From positions 1,240,001 to 1,304,000 of the forward strand of contig NZ_CP013747.1 of NCBI RefSeq assembly GCF_001484605.1: DNA of 64,000 nucleotides, in the 5' to 3' direction. Shown in pieces: positions 50,031 to 60,000 of the stretch. The stretch is from Pseudarthrobacter sulfonivorans. Lineage in GTDB: Bacteria; Actinomycetota; Actinomycetes; Actinomycetales; Micrococcaceae. The notes under the pieces were generated by a model. That model was not told where the DNA came from. It searched no databases and worked only from the letters and a program-made list of their open reading frames with translations. Position 1 is the stretch's first letter, and each line of letters starts with the position of its first letter. A program made the translations under genes and the position numbers.

Positions 50031-51179
50031 ATGTACGTGGGACCAGGGGACGTCCTTCAGCTAATCCGGTCGGGTAAGGCCCGGACGCGCGGGGACCTCC
50101 AGGAAGAAACAGGCATGTCCCGCATGACGGTGGCACAGCGCGTGGATGCGCTCCTGAAGGCCGAACTGATCCGCGAGGCCGGCACTGCCAGGCCATCCGG
50201 CGGACGCCGCCCCACTGACCTGGCCTTCAACCTCCAGCACTCCTGCACGATTTCAGCGTCGGTTGAAACAACCTCCACCCGCGTCGCCCTCACCGACCTC
50301 AGCGGGGCCATCGTGGCCGATGAGCACCTGGATATTGCGGTCGACGACGGTCCGGAGAAAGTCCTGCACGGCATCATCGAAGCGGGATACAGACTCCTTA
50401 AGGGGTCCAAGACGCCGGCGTCGAAGGTCTCGGGGGTGGGTGTCTCCATCCCCGGCCCGGTGGATCCGCACACGCTCCGGCCCAGCCAACCGCCCATCAT
50501 GCCCGGCTGGGACGCCTACCCGATAGTGGAGTTCATCCAGGACGCGTTCCCGGTTCCTGTCCTGGTGGAGAACGACGCGGACGCGATGGCTGTGGGCGAA
50601 TACAGTGCCGGGTTCGCCGGCACCACTTCGCTGTGCCTGGTGAAGGTTTCCACCGGCATCGGCACCGGGCTGGTCATCGACGGGCGGATCTACCAGGGCG
50701 TCGACGGCGGCGCGGGCGACATCGGCCACGTCCGCCACCCTGCTTTCGCTGAGCTGCAGTGCCAATGCGGCTCCTTCGGCTGCCTCGCCGCGGGAGCCAG
50801 TGGAGGCGCCATCGCACGCGAACTCGCAGGCCTCGGCATCGAGGCTTCCTCGGGGCGGGATGTGCGCCAGCAACTGCTGGCGGGAAACGTCGACACGATG
50901 CGGCTGACACACGAAGCGGGCCGTCGGCTCGGCGAAGTGATGGCCACCGTCGTGTGCCTGCTTAATCCGGCAGTCCTGCTCATCGCCGGAGACCTTGCCT
51001 CGTCGTCGCTCATCGGCGGCATTCGCGAAACGCTGTATCCCATGTCCCTCCCCCGGGCCACGCGTCACCTTGACGTCCGGCTTGCAGCCCTGGGCGAGGA
51101 CGCAGGAATCCGCGGGATGTCCTCCCTGTTGGTGAACCAAGTTTTCTCTGCTTCCGCGGTCAACGCCCGGCTCGGCTAA
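50031..51179 (+). CDS. ROK-family transcriptional regulator
   Basis: 382 residues. N-terminal wHTH (QLIRSGKARTRGDLQEETGM SRMTVAQRVDALLKA), then ROK domain with sugar/ATP loops VGVSIPGPVDPHTL, VLVENDADAMAVGEY, the ROK zinc motif GHVRHPAFAELQCQCGSFGC (His and three Cys) and GASGGAIA. Predicted local regulator of the glycoside locus, responding to a sugar. Confidence 0.9.
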   Translation: MYVGPGDVLQLIRSGKARTRGDLQEETGMSRMTVAQRVDALLKAELIREAGTARPSGGRRPTDLAFNLQHSCTISASVETTSTRVALTDLSGAIVADEHLDIAVDDGPEKVLHGIIEAGYRLLKGSKTPASKVSGVGVSIPGPVDPHTLRPSQPPIMPGWDAYPIVEFIQDAFPVPVLVENDADAMAVGEYSAGFAGTTSLCLVKVSTGIGTGLVIDGRIYQGVDGGAGDIGHVRHPAFAELQCQCGSFGCLAAGASGGAIARELAGLGIEASSGRDVRQQLLAGNVDTMRLTHEAGRRLGEVMATVVCLLNPAVLLIAGDLASSSLIGGIRETLYPMSLPRATRHLDVRLAALGEDAGIRGMSSLLVNQVFSASAVNARLG

Positions 51180-51200
51180 GCACAGCCGGAAAACTGACCG

Positions 51201-51554
51201 CTACGCCCGGGCCCGCGGGGCCAAGGCGGTGTTCAGGAACTCCAGGTGCGCCGGCGTGATGGCCACCGCGGCCGCCGCGTAATCCGGGTGCTTGCGGACG
51301 TACTTCTTGATGAAGGGGCAGACCGGGACGATGGCGCGACCCTCGTCAATCGTTTCATTGAGCGCCACCTTGGCGAGCTTGCCTGCAAGTCCCTGGCCGC
51401 CGTATTCCTCATTGATCACCGTGTGGTAGAAAATCCGCTGCGGCGAGCCGCCGCCGTCGTACTCCTTGTATACGGCTTTACCAATGACATTCCCGCCGGT
51501 CAGCACTTCGAAGCGCTGCCGCTCCGGGTTGTGGCGGATGGTGACATCGTTCAC
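51201..51554 (-). CDS. Small GNAT-like acetyltransferase (YjdJ/Gcn5-related)
   Basis: 117 residues: IRHNPERQRFEVLTGGNVIG, FYHTVINEEYGGQGLAGKLA (acetyl-CoA loop G-G-Q-G-L-A), VPVCPFIKKYVRKHPDY. This is the compact 'GNAT_Yjdj' class, which acts on unknown substrates. Confidence 0.87.
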   Translation of the reverse strand: MNDVTIRHNPERQRFEVLTGGNVIGKAVYKEYDGGGSPQRIFYHTVINEEYGGQGLAGKLAKVALNETIDEGRAIVPVCPFIKKYVRKHPDYAAAAVAITPAHLEFLNTALAPRARA

Positions 51555-51621
51555 GGGATCTCCTCGGTTCGGCTTCTCGTACAGCCTAACCTCGAGACCC
51601 CCACCCTTATTTCATCTCCCG

Positions 51622-52812
51622 CTAACAGGCCAGGTTGAGCGCGTTAACCGCTGCTTCGGCCATCTCGAGCGACCGCCAGTCTTCGAAACCAACGGGGTCC
51701 GGGACGGGTTCACGGGCCACCGCCATGGCCACCTGCCGGGACCCGTCTGAGCTGATCAGCGCGAGGGCCGCGTATCCCCGCACCACGCCGACATGGCCGA
51801 AATAGTCATTGTTGGAGCACTCGTCGTACTGCCTGACGAGGCCAAGGCCGAACGTTTCGTACTTTGGGTGATGCATCTCCTGCACGCTTTGGAGCGTCAG
51901 CAGCGTCCCTTTCTGCAGGGCGGCGAAATAGGTGTTGAGTTCCGGGACGGTGGAAATCATCCCGGTGTCGGGGGAACCGTTGTGGAATGGATCTAGAGCC
52001 TTGTCCTCCAGCTCGCCGGTTTCCGTCCGGGTGTAGCCGTGGAGCATCCGCTGCGGGTCCGGTTCCTCCCCCGTCATCACGGTGTCCTGCAGCGCCAAGG
52101 GCACCACGTTGTCGTCGTGAATGACCGCTCCGATGTCCTTGCCCCGCAGCTTCTCGACGAGGAGGGCTAACGCCGAATAATTCGTGGCGGAGTAGCTGTA
52201 CAGGCTGCCCGATCCGCCGGTCCAGGGCATGCCCGCAACGAACGACACACGTTGTTCATGGGTGAAGGGCCCGTCACCTATGTGGATGGGCGATACCCAA
52301 TAGTCGGGCATCCCGGACCGGTGGCTGAGGAGGCTGCGTATGGTGATGGGTCCAGGCGGCTTGATGATGTTCTCGAAGTCCGGCAGGTACTTCTGGATGG
52401 GGTCATCCAGCTGGACTTTTCCCTCCTCCACCAGCTTCATGACGGACACCGCCACCATGGTGGTGGTGATGTCGCCGATATGGGTCTGGTCCGTCAGCTG
52501 CACGGGTTCCTGGGTTTCAAGGCTGCGGACGCCTTCGGCCGAGGACCATTCGCCCAGCCTTGACTTCAACTGGATGATGACGGCCGTCGCTCCCCCTGCG
52601 CGCATGTCCGCACTGTACTTTTCCAGCACTCCCACAAAAGCCCGCGGCGCCGGGGCAGTGGCGGCCGCCGCCGTCGTGGATTGAACGGTCGGGGACTGCT
52701 GATCTGGCGGATCCGGGGCGCTGGTGCAGCCTGCGAGCGAGGCCACCAGCGCGGCCGCTGCCACGGCGACCGCAAGGCCGGAGGAGCTGAAACCATGAAC
52801 GGCTGCCTGCAT
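51622..52812 (-). CDS. Beta-lactamase/class C-fold lipoprotein lacking catalytic residues
   Basis: 396 residues from ATG 52812 (GAAGGGA upstream). Lipoprotein signal AVAAAALVASLAGCTSAP. The penicillin-binding-protein fold is clear: LMKLVEEGKVQLDDPIQKY-type region, ITIRSLLSHRSGMPDYW, FGHVGVVRGY. At the SxxK site, where relatives read IGSITKT, it reads HIGDITTTMV: Ser is Asp and Lys is Thr. The YxN motif reads YSATN. All three acyl-enzyme residues are altered, so it is probably a binding protein or pseudoenzyme on the cell surface, not a hydrolase. Confidence 0.82.
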   Translation of the reverse strand: MQAAVHGFSSSGLAVAVAAAALVASLAGCTSAPDPPDQQSPTVQSTTAAAATAPAPRAFVGVLEKYSADMRAGGATAVIIQLKSRLGEWSSAEGVRSLETQEPVQLTDQTHIGDITTTMVAVSVMKLVEEGKVQLDDPIQKYLPDFENIIKPPGPITIRSLLSHRSGMPDYWVSPIHIGDGPFTHEQRVSFVAGMPWTGGSGSLYSYSATNYSALALLVEKLRGKDIGAVIHDDNVVPLALQDTVMTGEEPDPQRMLHGYTRTETGELEDKALDPFHNGSPDTGMISTVPELNTYFAALQKGTLLTLQSVQEMHHPKYETFGLGLVRQYDECSNNDYFGHVGVVRGYAALALISSDGSRQVAMAVAREPVPDPVGFEDWRSLEMAEAAVNALNLAC

Positions 52813-53023
52813 CCCACGTCCCTTCACGGGGCCAGTCAGCAACTGAACTCCCAAGAGACCGCCAGCTGCCCGGCACCTTCGATATTCCTCAGGGCAAAAC
52901 GGAGTGTCAAGGACGCTGCCGCAGCCCGGTGACGCAGCCGCCCAGGCCTTGTAGTGTCGTGGGCAATGGGCAAGGACTCCCCCTGCCGCCCACCAGCAGC
53001 GAACCGGCAACCTAGGAGCGAAC

Positions 53024-53353
53024 ATGACTGTTGACGAGAACGAAGCCCAGGTCCTGGACCAGTGGACCCAGCGACTGGCGCAGGCACTGCAGATCCTGGA
53101 CCTGGAGGTGGATCAGGAACTCCTCCTTGATCTGGCCAGGAAGTCTGCCGGCTCGGTGATCCATGCGGCTGCACCGGTCACCACGTTCCTGGTGGGTTAC
53201 GCCGCAGGGCTCGCCGCCGGCAACGGCAGCGCCGGATCCAAGGAAAAGTCGACGGCGGCAGTCACCCAGGCGGCCGACGTCGCCTTCCGGCTGTGCGAGG
53301 ACGGGCACGACGGCGGCCCGGCGGCTGAGGGGTGGGCGGACACCGGCCAGTAG
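53024..53353 (+). CDS. DUF6457-type small protein
   Basis: 109 residues: LDQWTQRLAQALQILDLEVD, LLDLARKSAGSVIHAAAPVT, TFLVGYAAGLAAG. Helical, acidic tail. AGGAG seven bases before the ATG. The family is typically found near molybdenum cofactor and formate dehydrogenase genes in actinobacteria, which fits the convergent FdhF/YdeP gene 16 bp away; molecular role unknown. Confidence 0.75.
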   Translation: MTVDENEAQVLDQWTQRLAQALQILDLEVDQELLLDLARKSAGSVIHAAAPVTTFLVGYAAGLAAGNGSAGSKEKSTAAVTQAADVAFRLCEDGHDGGPAAEGWADTGQ

Positions 53354-53368
53354 CGGGTCTAGACACGC

Positions 53369-55672
53369 TCAATCAACGGCTACGGGCTCCAGCCGGACGA
53401 TCACTTCCTTCGACGCCGGCGTCTGGCTGCCCTCGGCCACGCTGTCCAGCGGCACCAGCACGTTGGCTTCAGGGTAGTAGGCTGCCGCGCAGCCGGCCGC
53501 CGTGGGGTAGGAGACCACCCGGAAGTTCCGCAGCACCCGCTCCACGTTGTCCTGGTACACGCCGTGGATATCCACGTGCTGCCCGTCGCTGAGTCCCAGT
53601 TCGGCGAGGTCCCCGGGGCTGACAAACACCACTTCGCGGCCCTTCTTGATGCCCCGGTAGCGGTCGTTGTTGCCGTAGATGGTGGTGTTGAACTGGTCGT
53701 GCGAGCGCATGCTCTGCAGGATCAGCGTTCCGGCCGGCCGCTCCATATGTTCGAGCTCGTTAACGGTGAGCATGGCCTTGCCCGTCGGGGTGGTGAACGT
53801 CCGGGAATCCCGGGGCCCGTTCGGGAGCACAAAACCGCCGTCCTGCCGGATCTTCCGGTTGTAGTCCTCGCAGCCGCTGACCACGTGCGAGATGTGGTCC
53901 CGGATGAGGTCGTAGTTCTTCTCGAACCCGGCCCAGTCCGCCTGCACGGAGTCACCCACCACTTTTTGGGCCAGCCTGCTGACGATTGCCACTTCGGACA
54001 GCAGGCCCGGCGCCACCGGTTTCACGGTTCCGTGTGAGGCATGCACGGCGCAGACCGTGTCCTCCACGGATACAAACTGCGGACCCGTTTCCTGCATGTC
54101 AATCTCCGTGCGGCCCATCGTGGGCAAGATCAGCGCCTCGGCGCCGGTGACCGCGTGCGAGCGGTTGAGTTTGGTGGAAATCTGGACCGAGAGCTCGGTG
54201 TTCTCCATCGCCGCGAACGCCGCGTGGGTGTCCGAAATGGCTCCCACGAAGTTGCCGCCCATGGCCACGAAAACCTTGATGCCGCCGTCGCGCATTTGCC
54301 TGATGGTTTCGACGGAGTCGACGCCGTGTTCGCGCGGCGGTTCGAAGCTGAATTCCTTGCCGAGGGCGTCCAAGAATGCCGGCGGCATCTGCTCCCAGAT
54401 GCCCATGGTGCGGTCGCCCTGGACGTTGCTGTGACCGCGGATGGGAGAGGCTCCGGCGCCGGGCTTGCCGATGTTGCCCCGGAGCAGCAGGAGGTTGATG
54501 ATCTCCTTGATGGTGGCCACGCCCTTCTTGTGCTGGGTGATGCCCATGGCCCAGGTGATGATCACCTTCTCCGCCCTGAGATAACGGTCCGCGAGCTCGT
54601 CGATATCCTCGGTCCGCAGGCCGGTGGCCGCCAGCACGGCAGCCTCGTCCAGCTGGGAAAGGTGCTCGCGAAGCTCCTCCAGACCCTGGCAGTGTTCGGC
54701 GAGGAACGCGTGGTCCAGCACCGTGCCCGGATGCGCAGCTTCCGCGTCCAGGACCCGCTTGGAGACGGCCTGGAGCAGGGCCATGTCCCCGCCGATGCGT
54801 ACCTGCAGGAACTGGTCGGCGATCTCCGTGCCGCGGCCAATGATCCCCTTGACCTTCTGCGGGTTCTTGTAGCGCATCAGGCCCGCTTCCGGCAGCGGAT
54901 TCACGGCCACAATGCTGGCTCCCGCCTCCTTTGCTTCCTCCAGGGCGGTCAGCATCCGCGGGTGGTTGGTGCCCGGGTTCTGGCCCATCACGATGATCAG
55001 GTCCGCCTTGGCGAAGTCATCGTAGGAGATGGTGGCCTTGCCGATGCCGATGGTCTGGCCCATGGCCCAGCCAGAGGACTCGTGGCACATGTTGGAGCAG
55101 TCCGGCAGGTTGTTGGTCCCGTAGGCCCGGACAAACAGCTGGTAGAGGAACGCGGCCTCGTTGGAGGTCCGGCCGCTGGTGTAGAAGGCGGTCTGGTCCG
55201 GGCTCGGCAGCCCCTTGAGCTTGTCGGCGACGATGGTGAACGCCTGCTCCCAGCTGACCGGCCGGTAGTGGTCCTCCCCCGCTGGCTTGTGGACAGGCTC
55301 GGTGAGGCGCCCCTGCATCCCCAGCCAGTACTCGGACCGCTGCCGCAGGTCACTGACCGGGTTCTCGGCCCAGAATTCGGAGCCGATCACCACCGGAGTG
55401 GCCTCCCAGGTGACAGCCTTGGCGCCGTTTTCGCAGAACTCGAACGTCTTGCGGTGCCCCGGGTCCGGCCACGCGCAGCTCATGCAGTCGAAACCGTCCT
55501 TCTGGTTCAGGGCAAGCAGGGTTTTCCCGGTCCTGACCAGGCCCATGTGCTGCACGGCCGGCTCCAACGAGTGGTAGACGCCCGGGACGCCGGCGGCCCA
55601 CGTCTTGGGGTGGCCGCTGACCTCGATGTCAGCCTCGTTGGCCTCTTCCACGTGCGGGTTCTTGCGTGCCAC
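53369..55672 (-). CDS. FdhF/YdeP-family molybdopterin oxidoreductase
   Basis: 767 residues from GTG 55672 (AAGGAGA upstream). The reading frame stays open to 56974 but that part is antisense to terC. Cys-containing N-terminal motif GFDCMSCAWPDPGHRKTFEF C, molybdopterin-binding domain (IIVMGQNPGTNHPRMLTALE; VAMGGNFVGAISDTH; SQLDEAAVLAATGLRTEDID) and C-terminal dinucleotide-binding beta-barrel (TLILQSMRSHDQFNTTIYGN; YPEANVLVPLD). Cytoplasmic; no Tat signal. YdeP-like members are linked to acid resistance or formate oxidation; the redox partner is unknown. Confidence 0.9.
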   Translation of the reverse strand: MARKNPHVEEANEADIEVSGHPKTWAAGVPGVYHSLEPAVQHMGLVRTGKTLLALNQKDGFDCMSCAWPDPGHRKTFEFCENGAKAVTWEATPVVIGSEFWAENPVSDLRQRSEYWLGMQGRLTEPVHKPAGEDHYRPVSWEQAFTIVADKLKGLPSPDQTAFYTSGRTSNEAAFLYQLFVRAYGTNNLPDCSNMCHESSGWAMGQTIGIGKATISYDDFAKADLIIVMGQNPGTNHPRMLTALEEAKEAGASIVAVNPLPEAGLMRYKNPQKVKGIIGRGTEIADQFLQVRIGGDMALLQAVSKRVLDAEAAHPGTVLDHAFLAEHCQGLEELREHLSQLDEAAVLAATGLRTEDIDELADRYLRAEKVIITWAMGITQHKKGVATIKEIINLLLLRGNIGKPGAGASPIRGHSNVQGDRTMGIWEQMPPAFLDALGKEFSFEPPREHGVDSVETIRQMRDGGIKVFVAMGGNFVGAISDTHAAFAAMENTELSVQISTKLNRSHAVTGAEALILPTMGRTEIDMQETGPQFVSVEDTVCAVHASHGTVKPVAPGLLSEVAIVSRLAQKVVGDSVQADWAGFEKNYDLIRDHISHVVSGCEDYNRKIRQDGGFVLPNGPRDSRTFTTPTGKAMLTVNELEHMERPAGTLILQSMRSHDQFNTTIYGNNDRYRGIKKGREVVFVSPGDLAELGLSDGQHVDIHGVYQDNVERVLRNFRVVSYPTAAGCAAAYYPEANVLVPLDSVAEGSQTPASKEVIVRLEPVAVD

Positions 55673-55738
55673 GTTGCACTCTCCTTGGTTCAAGCTCGCA
55701 CCGGCAGCGCACCGGTTTTCAGCTCGGTGTGACGGTCC

Positions 55739-55810
55739 CAGTCCACCCTTATAGAGGGGGTCATCCAAGTCAAGCAGGACTAACGGCAAACGCCTAGGTA
55801 GGGTGGACTG
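55739..55810 (+). promoter_or_regulatory. Leader inverted repeat covering the terC ribosome binding site
   Basis: CAGTCCACCCT at 55739-55749 is exactly complementary to AGGGTGGACTG at 55800-55810, which contains the likely Shine-Dalgarno (AGGGTGGA) and ends at the base before the ATG (55811). If the left arm is transcribed, pairing would block initiation. A -10-like TATAG at 55750-55754 would, if used, start the mRNA after the left arm and rule this out. Confidence 0.5.
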
Positions 55811-57007
55811 ATGGACGTCCCTCCCTTTGTCTGGACCCTGACCATCGCGGGAATTGTGGGCCTGCTGGCTTTCGATTTCTTCTTCCATGTCCGCAAGGCA
55901 CACACGCCCACGCTCAAGGAATCGGCCATCTGGTCCTCCATCTATGTGGGGATCGCCCTCCTCTTTGGCCTGGGCGTGCTGTTGTTCGGTGGCACCACCA
56001 TGGGCACCGAGTACTTCGCCGGGTACATCACGGAGAAGGCCCTGTCCGTGGACAACCTCTTTGTGTTCCTGATCATCATGGCCAGCTTCAAGGTCCCCCG
56101 TGCGGACCAGCAGAAGGTGCTGCTCTTCGGCATCGTCTTCGCGCTGATCGCCCGGACGGGCTTCATTTTCCTTGGCGCCGCCCTGATCAACAGTTTCGCG
56201 TGGGTGTTCTATATCTTCGGCCTGATCCTGCTGATCACCGCAGGGAACCTGCTCAAGCCGGATAATCACGACGACGACGCGGAAGGCTTGGTGGTCAGGC
56301 TCGCCAAAAAGTACCTCCCGGCGTCGGCCCATTACGACGGCGACAAACTCTTCACCCAGGAGAACGGCAAGCGCGTCCTCACCCCGATGCTCCTGGTGAT
56401 GTTGGCCATCGGCGGCACCGACATCCTGTTTGCGCTGGACTCGATCCCCGCCATCTTCGGCCTCACTCAGAATGTCTTCATCGTCTTTACGGCCACGGCA
56501 TTCTCGCTGATGGGCCTGCGCCAACTCTTCTTCCTGATCGACGGGCTCCTGGACCGGCTGATCTTCCTCTCCTACGGGCTCGCGGCCATCCTCGGCTTCA
56601 TCGGCGTGAAGCTCGTGCTGCATGCCCTGCACGAGAACACCCTGCCGTTCATCAACGACGGCGAGCACGTCAACGTGGTGGAGGTCAGCACCGGCGTTTC
56701 CCTGACCGTGATCCTGGGCGTCCTGGCGGTCACCATCCTGGCCTCGATCTTCAGCACCAAGGGCAAGGCCAAGAACGCGGTGTCCGGCGCCAAACGGCAC
56801 GCCACCGAATACCTGGACCTCAACTACGAAACGGACATGGCCGAGCGGGACAAACTCTTCGCCCGGATGGTCCGGGAGGAAGACCAGATCCGCAGCCTGC
56901 CGGAGAAGTACAAACGGCTCATCCGTAACGAAACCGAATTTATGGACCTCCTCCGCAAAGCCCACACCGAGCACGACGAAGCCCAGGTCCGGGCAGCGCA
57001 GGAGTAG
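55811..57007 (+). CDS. TerC/Alx-family membrane protein
   Basis: 398 residues with about nine membrane segments; family features FFHVRKAHTPTLKESAIWS, ITEKALSVDNLFVFLIIMAS (acidic/Asn residues in the second conserved helix) and GGTDILFALDSIPAIFGLTQ. C-terminal cytoplasmic tail of about 75 residues rich in Glu/Arg. TerC/Alx proteins export Mn(II) or support metallation of exported enzymes; tellurite resistance is the historical name. Confidence 0.92.
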   Translation: MDVPPFVWTLTIAGIVGLLAFDFFFHVRKAHTPTLKESAIWSSIYVGIALLFGLGVLLFGGTTMGTEYFAGYITEKALSVDNLFVFLIIMASFKVPRADQQKVLLFGIVFALIARTGFIFLGAALINSFAWVFYIFGLILLITAGNLLKPDNHDDDAEGLVVRLAKKYLPASAHYDGDKLFTQENGKRVLTPMLLVMLAIGGTDILFALDSIPAIFGLTQNVFIVFTATAFSLMGLRQLFFLIDGLLDRLIFLSYGLAAILGFIGVKLVLHALHENTLPFINDGEHVNVVEVSTGVSLTVILGVLAVTILASIFSTKGKAKNAVSGAKRHATEYLDLNYETDMAERDKLFARMVREEDQIRSLPEKYKRLIRNETEFMDLLRKAHTEHDEAQVRAAQE

Positions 57008-57009
57008 CC

Positions 57010-57030
57010 GGGGCTTTATTGTCAGCCCCT
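57010..57030 (+). terminator. Weak terminator after terC
   Basis: Hairpin GGGGCT-N8-AGCCCC followed by TCTT, three bases after the terC stop codon. Confidence 0.4.
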
Positions 57031-57096
57031 CTTGCTAGATTCAAACCAGCGTCAGGGGAATAGTCCTCCGGCCAGGCAAGTCAATGGGGAGGCCCC

Positions 57097-60000
57097 GTGT
57101 TTCTGCTCGATCCAGCCAGCGCTGATCCCGGTACTGTTGATCCGCGCCTCGCTGATCCCCGCCCCAGCGCGCCGCAGGACCTGGTGTTTTCCGCCAGCGA
57201 TCTGGTGGCCGCCAGCGAATGTGAGTACCGCACGCTCCGCATCCTGGACGAGAAACTGGGCCGGTCCCCCAAGGCGCAGTTTCCCGACGACGAAATGCAG
57301 CGCCGTGCCGGGGCGCTCGGTGACAAGCACGAGGCCAAGGTCCTGGCCGGCCTGATCGCGCAGTACGGCGCTTGGGACGCCAGCCGCGGGGCCGGGGTGT
57401 ACTCGATCGAGCGCGGGGAGAACACGCGCGGCGAGCTGCTGGCCAAGCACGCTGAAACGGAACTCGCGCTCCGCGCCGGGGCCGATGTCGTCTTCCAGGC
57501 AACTTTTTTCGACGGCGAATTCCTGGGCTACGCCGACTTCATCGTCAACGAGGCTGCCGGCACCGGCAATCCTGGACGCTACGAGGTGTGGGACACCAAG
57601 CTGGCACGGCACGCCAAGGTGGGTGCGCTCCTGCAGCTCGCCGCCTACGGCGATCAGCTCATCGGCATGGGCCTGGACCCGTCGCCCCGGGTCACGCTGG
57701 TGCTGGGCGCCGTGGTGGACGGCGATTACGTCCGCAGCCACCACTCCCTGCCGGACCTGCTGCCGGTCTTCCGCGAGCGCCGCGACCGCTTCCGCGCCCT
57801 GACCGCCGCCCACCACGAGGCCGGTTCGGCGGTGCAGTGGCAACAGCCCGGCGTCGCGTTCTGCGGGCGGTGCAACTACTGCGCCGAGCAGGTCCAGTCC
57901 CACCGCGACCTCCTGATGGTGGGCGGCATGACCACCCTCCGGCGGAAGAAACTCGTCGCCGATCACATCACCACCATCGACGCACTGGCGGATCTCCCGC
58001 TCAGCAAGGCCACCGGCTCGGTGGCCCGGCTCCGCGACCAGGCCAGGATGCAGCTGGGCCGGGACGTTCCGGACGGTTCCCGCACCTTCGCCAGGGACGG
58101 CGAGGAGCACACCGTCACGTTCAAGGTGCTGCCGGAGAACGCCCTGGCAGAGATTCCGAAACCAAGTCCCGGCGACATCTTCTTCGACTTCGAGGGCGAT
58201 CCCCTCTGGCAGGACCCCGCCACCAGCAAGTGGGGGCTGGAGTACCTGTTCGGCGTCATCGAGGCGCCAGTGTTTGACGGTGACGCTGCTGACGCCCACG
58301 CCGCCGACAAGCCCGTGTTCCGGCCCTTCTGGGCGCATTCGCGCAACGAGGAGCGGCAGGCCTTCCTGGACTTCCTCGCCTACGTGGAAGAGCGCCGCGC
58401 CAGGTACCCGGACATGCATGTCTACCACTACGCCGCCTACGAAAAATCGGCGCTGCGGAACCTGTCCGTCACGCACCTCGCCGGCGAGGACATCGTGGAC
58501 AACTGGCTCCGCGACGGCCTCCTCGTGGACCTCTACGCCACCGCCCGGCATTCGCTGCGGATCTCCGAGCCCTCCTACTCCATCAAGAAGCTTGAGCCCC
58601 TGTACATGGGCAGCAACCTCCGCTCCGGGGACGTCAAGGACGCCGGAGCCTCCGTGGTGGCGTATGCCGGTTACTGCGCCGCCCGGGACGACGGCGACGC
58701 CGCCGCGGCCGCCCACATCCTGGCCTCCATCTCCGACTACAACGAGTACGACTGCCTCTCCACCCTCCGCCTGCGCGACTGGCTGCTGGGTCTGCGAGGG
58801 ACAGCGGACCGGCACGGAACAGCCGACGACGGCGGGCGGCCGGCGCCGTCGTCGGCCGCAGCTGTTGCCCCGCCACCAATTCCGGAACCCGAACCAACAC
58901 CGGAGGAGCGCCGCCTGCAGGCCTACCTGGCCGGCCTCCCGGACAACCGGCCGTGGACCAACGACGAACGGGCCATCGCCATGGTGGCCGCCGCCACCGG
59001 GTACCACCGCCGCGAGCGCAAGCAGTTCTGGTGGGAACACTTCGACCGCACCGAGTCCGAGATCGACCACTGGTCCGAGCACCGCAACGTGTTTGTGGTG
59101 GATACCGCGGAAATACTCACGGACTGGGAGGTCGCAAAGCCCACGGCCCGGATGCGCACCCGCACGCTGAGGCTGGCCGGAGTCATGAGCGAAGGGTCGG
59201 AGTTCAAACCCGGGAGCACCTGGTGCCGGCTCTACGACTCCCCTGTCCCTGACGGCCTGGACGATCCGCTGGGAACCACCACGGGCCGCGGGTTCACCTT
59301 TGGCACGCTGGTAACCGCTGTGGAGGACCACCCGCGGGTTGCCGGCCAGACCATGATCACCATCGAGGAGCGGGAAACAGGCAAGGTCCCCGCCTATCCG
59401 CATATTCCGGTGGCGCTCACCGAGGACCAGCCGATCCGCACCGCCAGCATCGAAGCCGCCCTGGCCGAGCTGGCCCAGAGTGTCGGCGCCTCGGTCCCCG
59501 TCCTTCCGGAACACCCCGGCGTCGACATCCTGCGCAAGGTGCCGCCGCGCTTCCATTCGATGCCGGGTCCCGCCGCCGTCGGCAAGGACGTCACCGGTGC
59601 AGCGGACTACGTCACGGCGATCACCGCCACGCTGCTGGACCTTGATCATTCGTACGTTGCCGTGCAGGGCCCTCCCGGGACGGGCAAAACCTACGTCGGC
59701 TCGCATGTCATTGCCCGGCTGGTGGAGCAGGGCTGGAAGATCGGTGTGGTGGGGCAGTCCCACGCAGTGGTGGAGAACATGCTGTGCACCGCGATCGAAA
59801 CCGCCGGTGTGGATCCGGCGCGGGTGGCGAAGAAGCTGGCCGCCCCGCACCCCGTGCTGTGGCACCGCACGTCCGACGACGACGTCGCCGCGCTGCTCGC
59901 CTCCCCCGGCGGCTGCCTGGTGGGCGGCACCGCCTGGACCATGACGGGCAGGTCCGTCCCCGCCGGGTGCCTGGACTTGCTGGTCATTGACGAGGCCGGC

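Noticed and set aside
55680..55810. yybP-ykoY manganese riboswitch upstream of terC
   Set aside because: The conserved sequence blocks of that riboswitch are not present; only the inverted repeat is reported.
55673..56974. The FdhF/YdeP frame continues open upstream to 56974 on the minus strand
   Set aside because: It is antisense to terC, is Glu/Gln/Asp-rich without family similarity, and a good ribosome binding site precedes GTG 55672.
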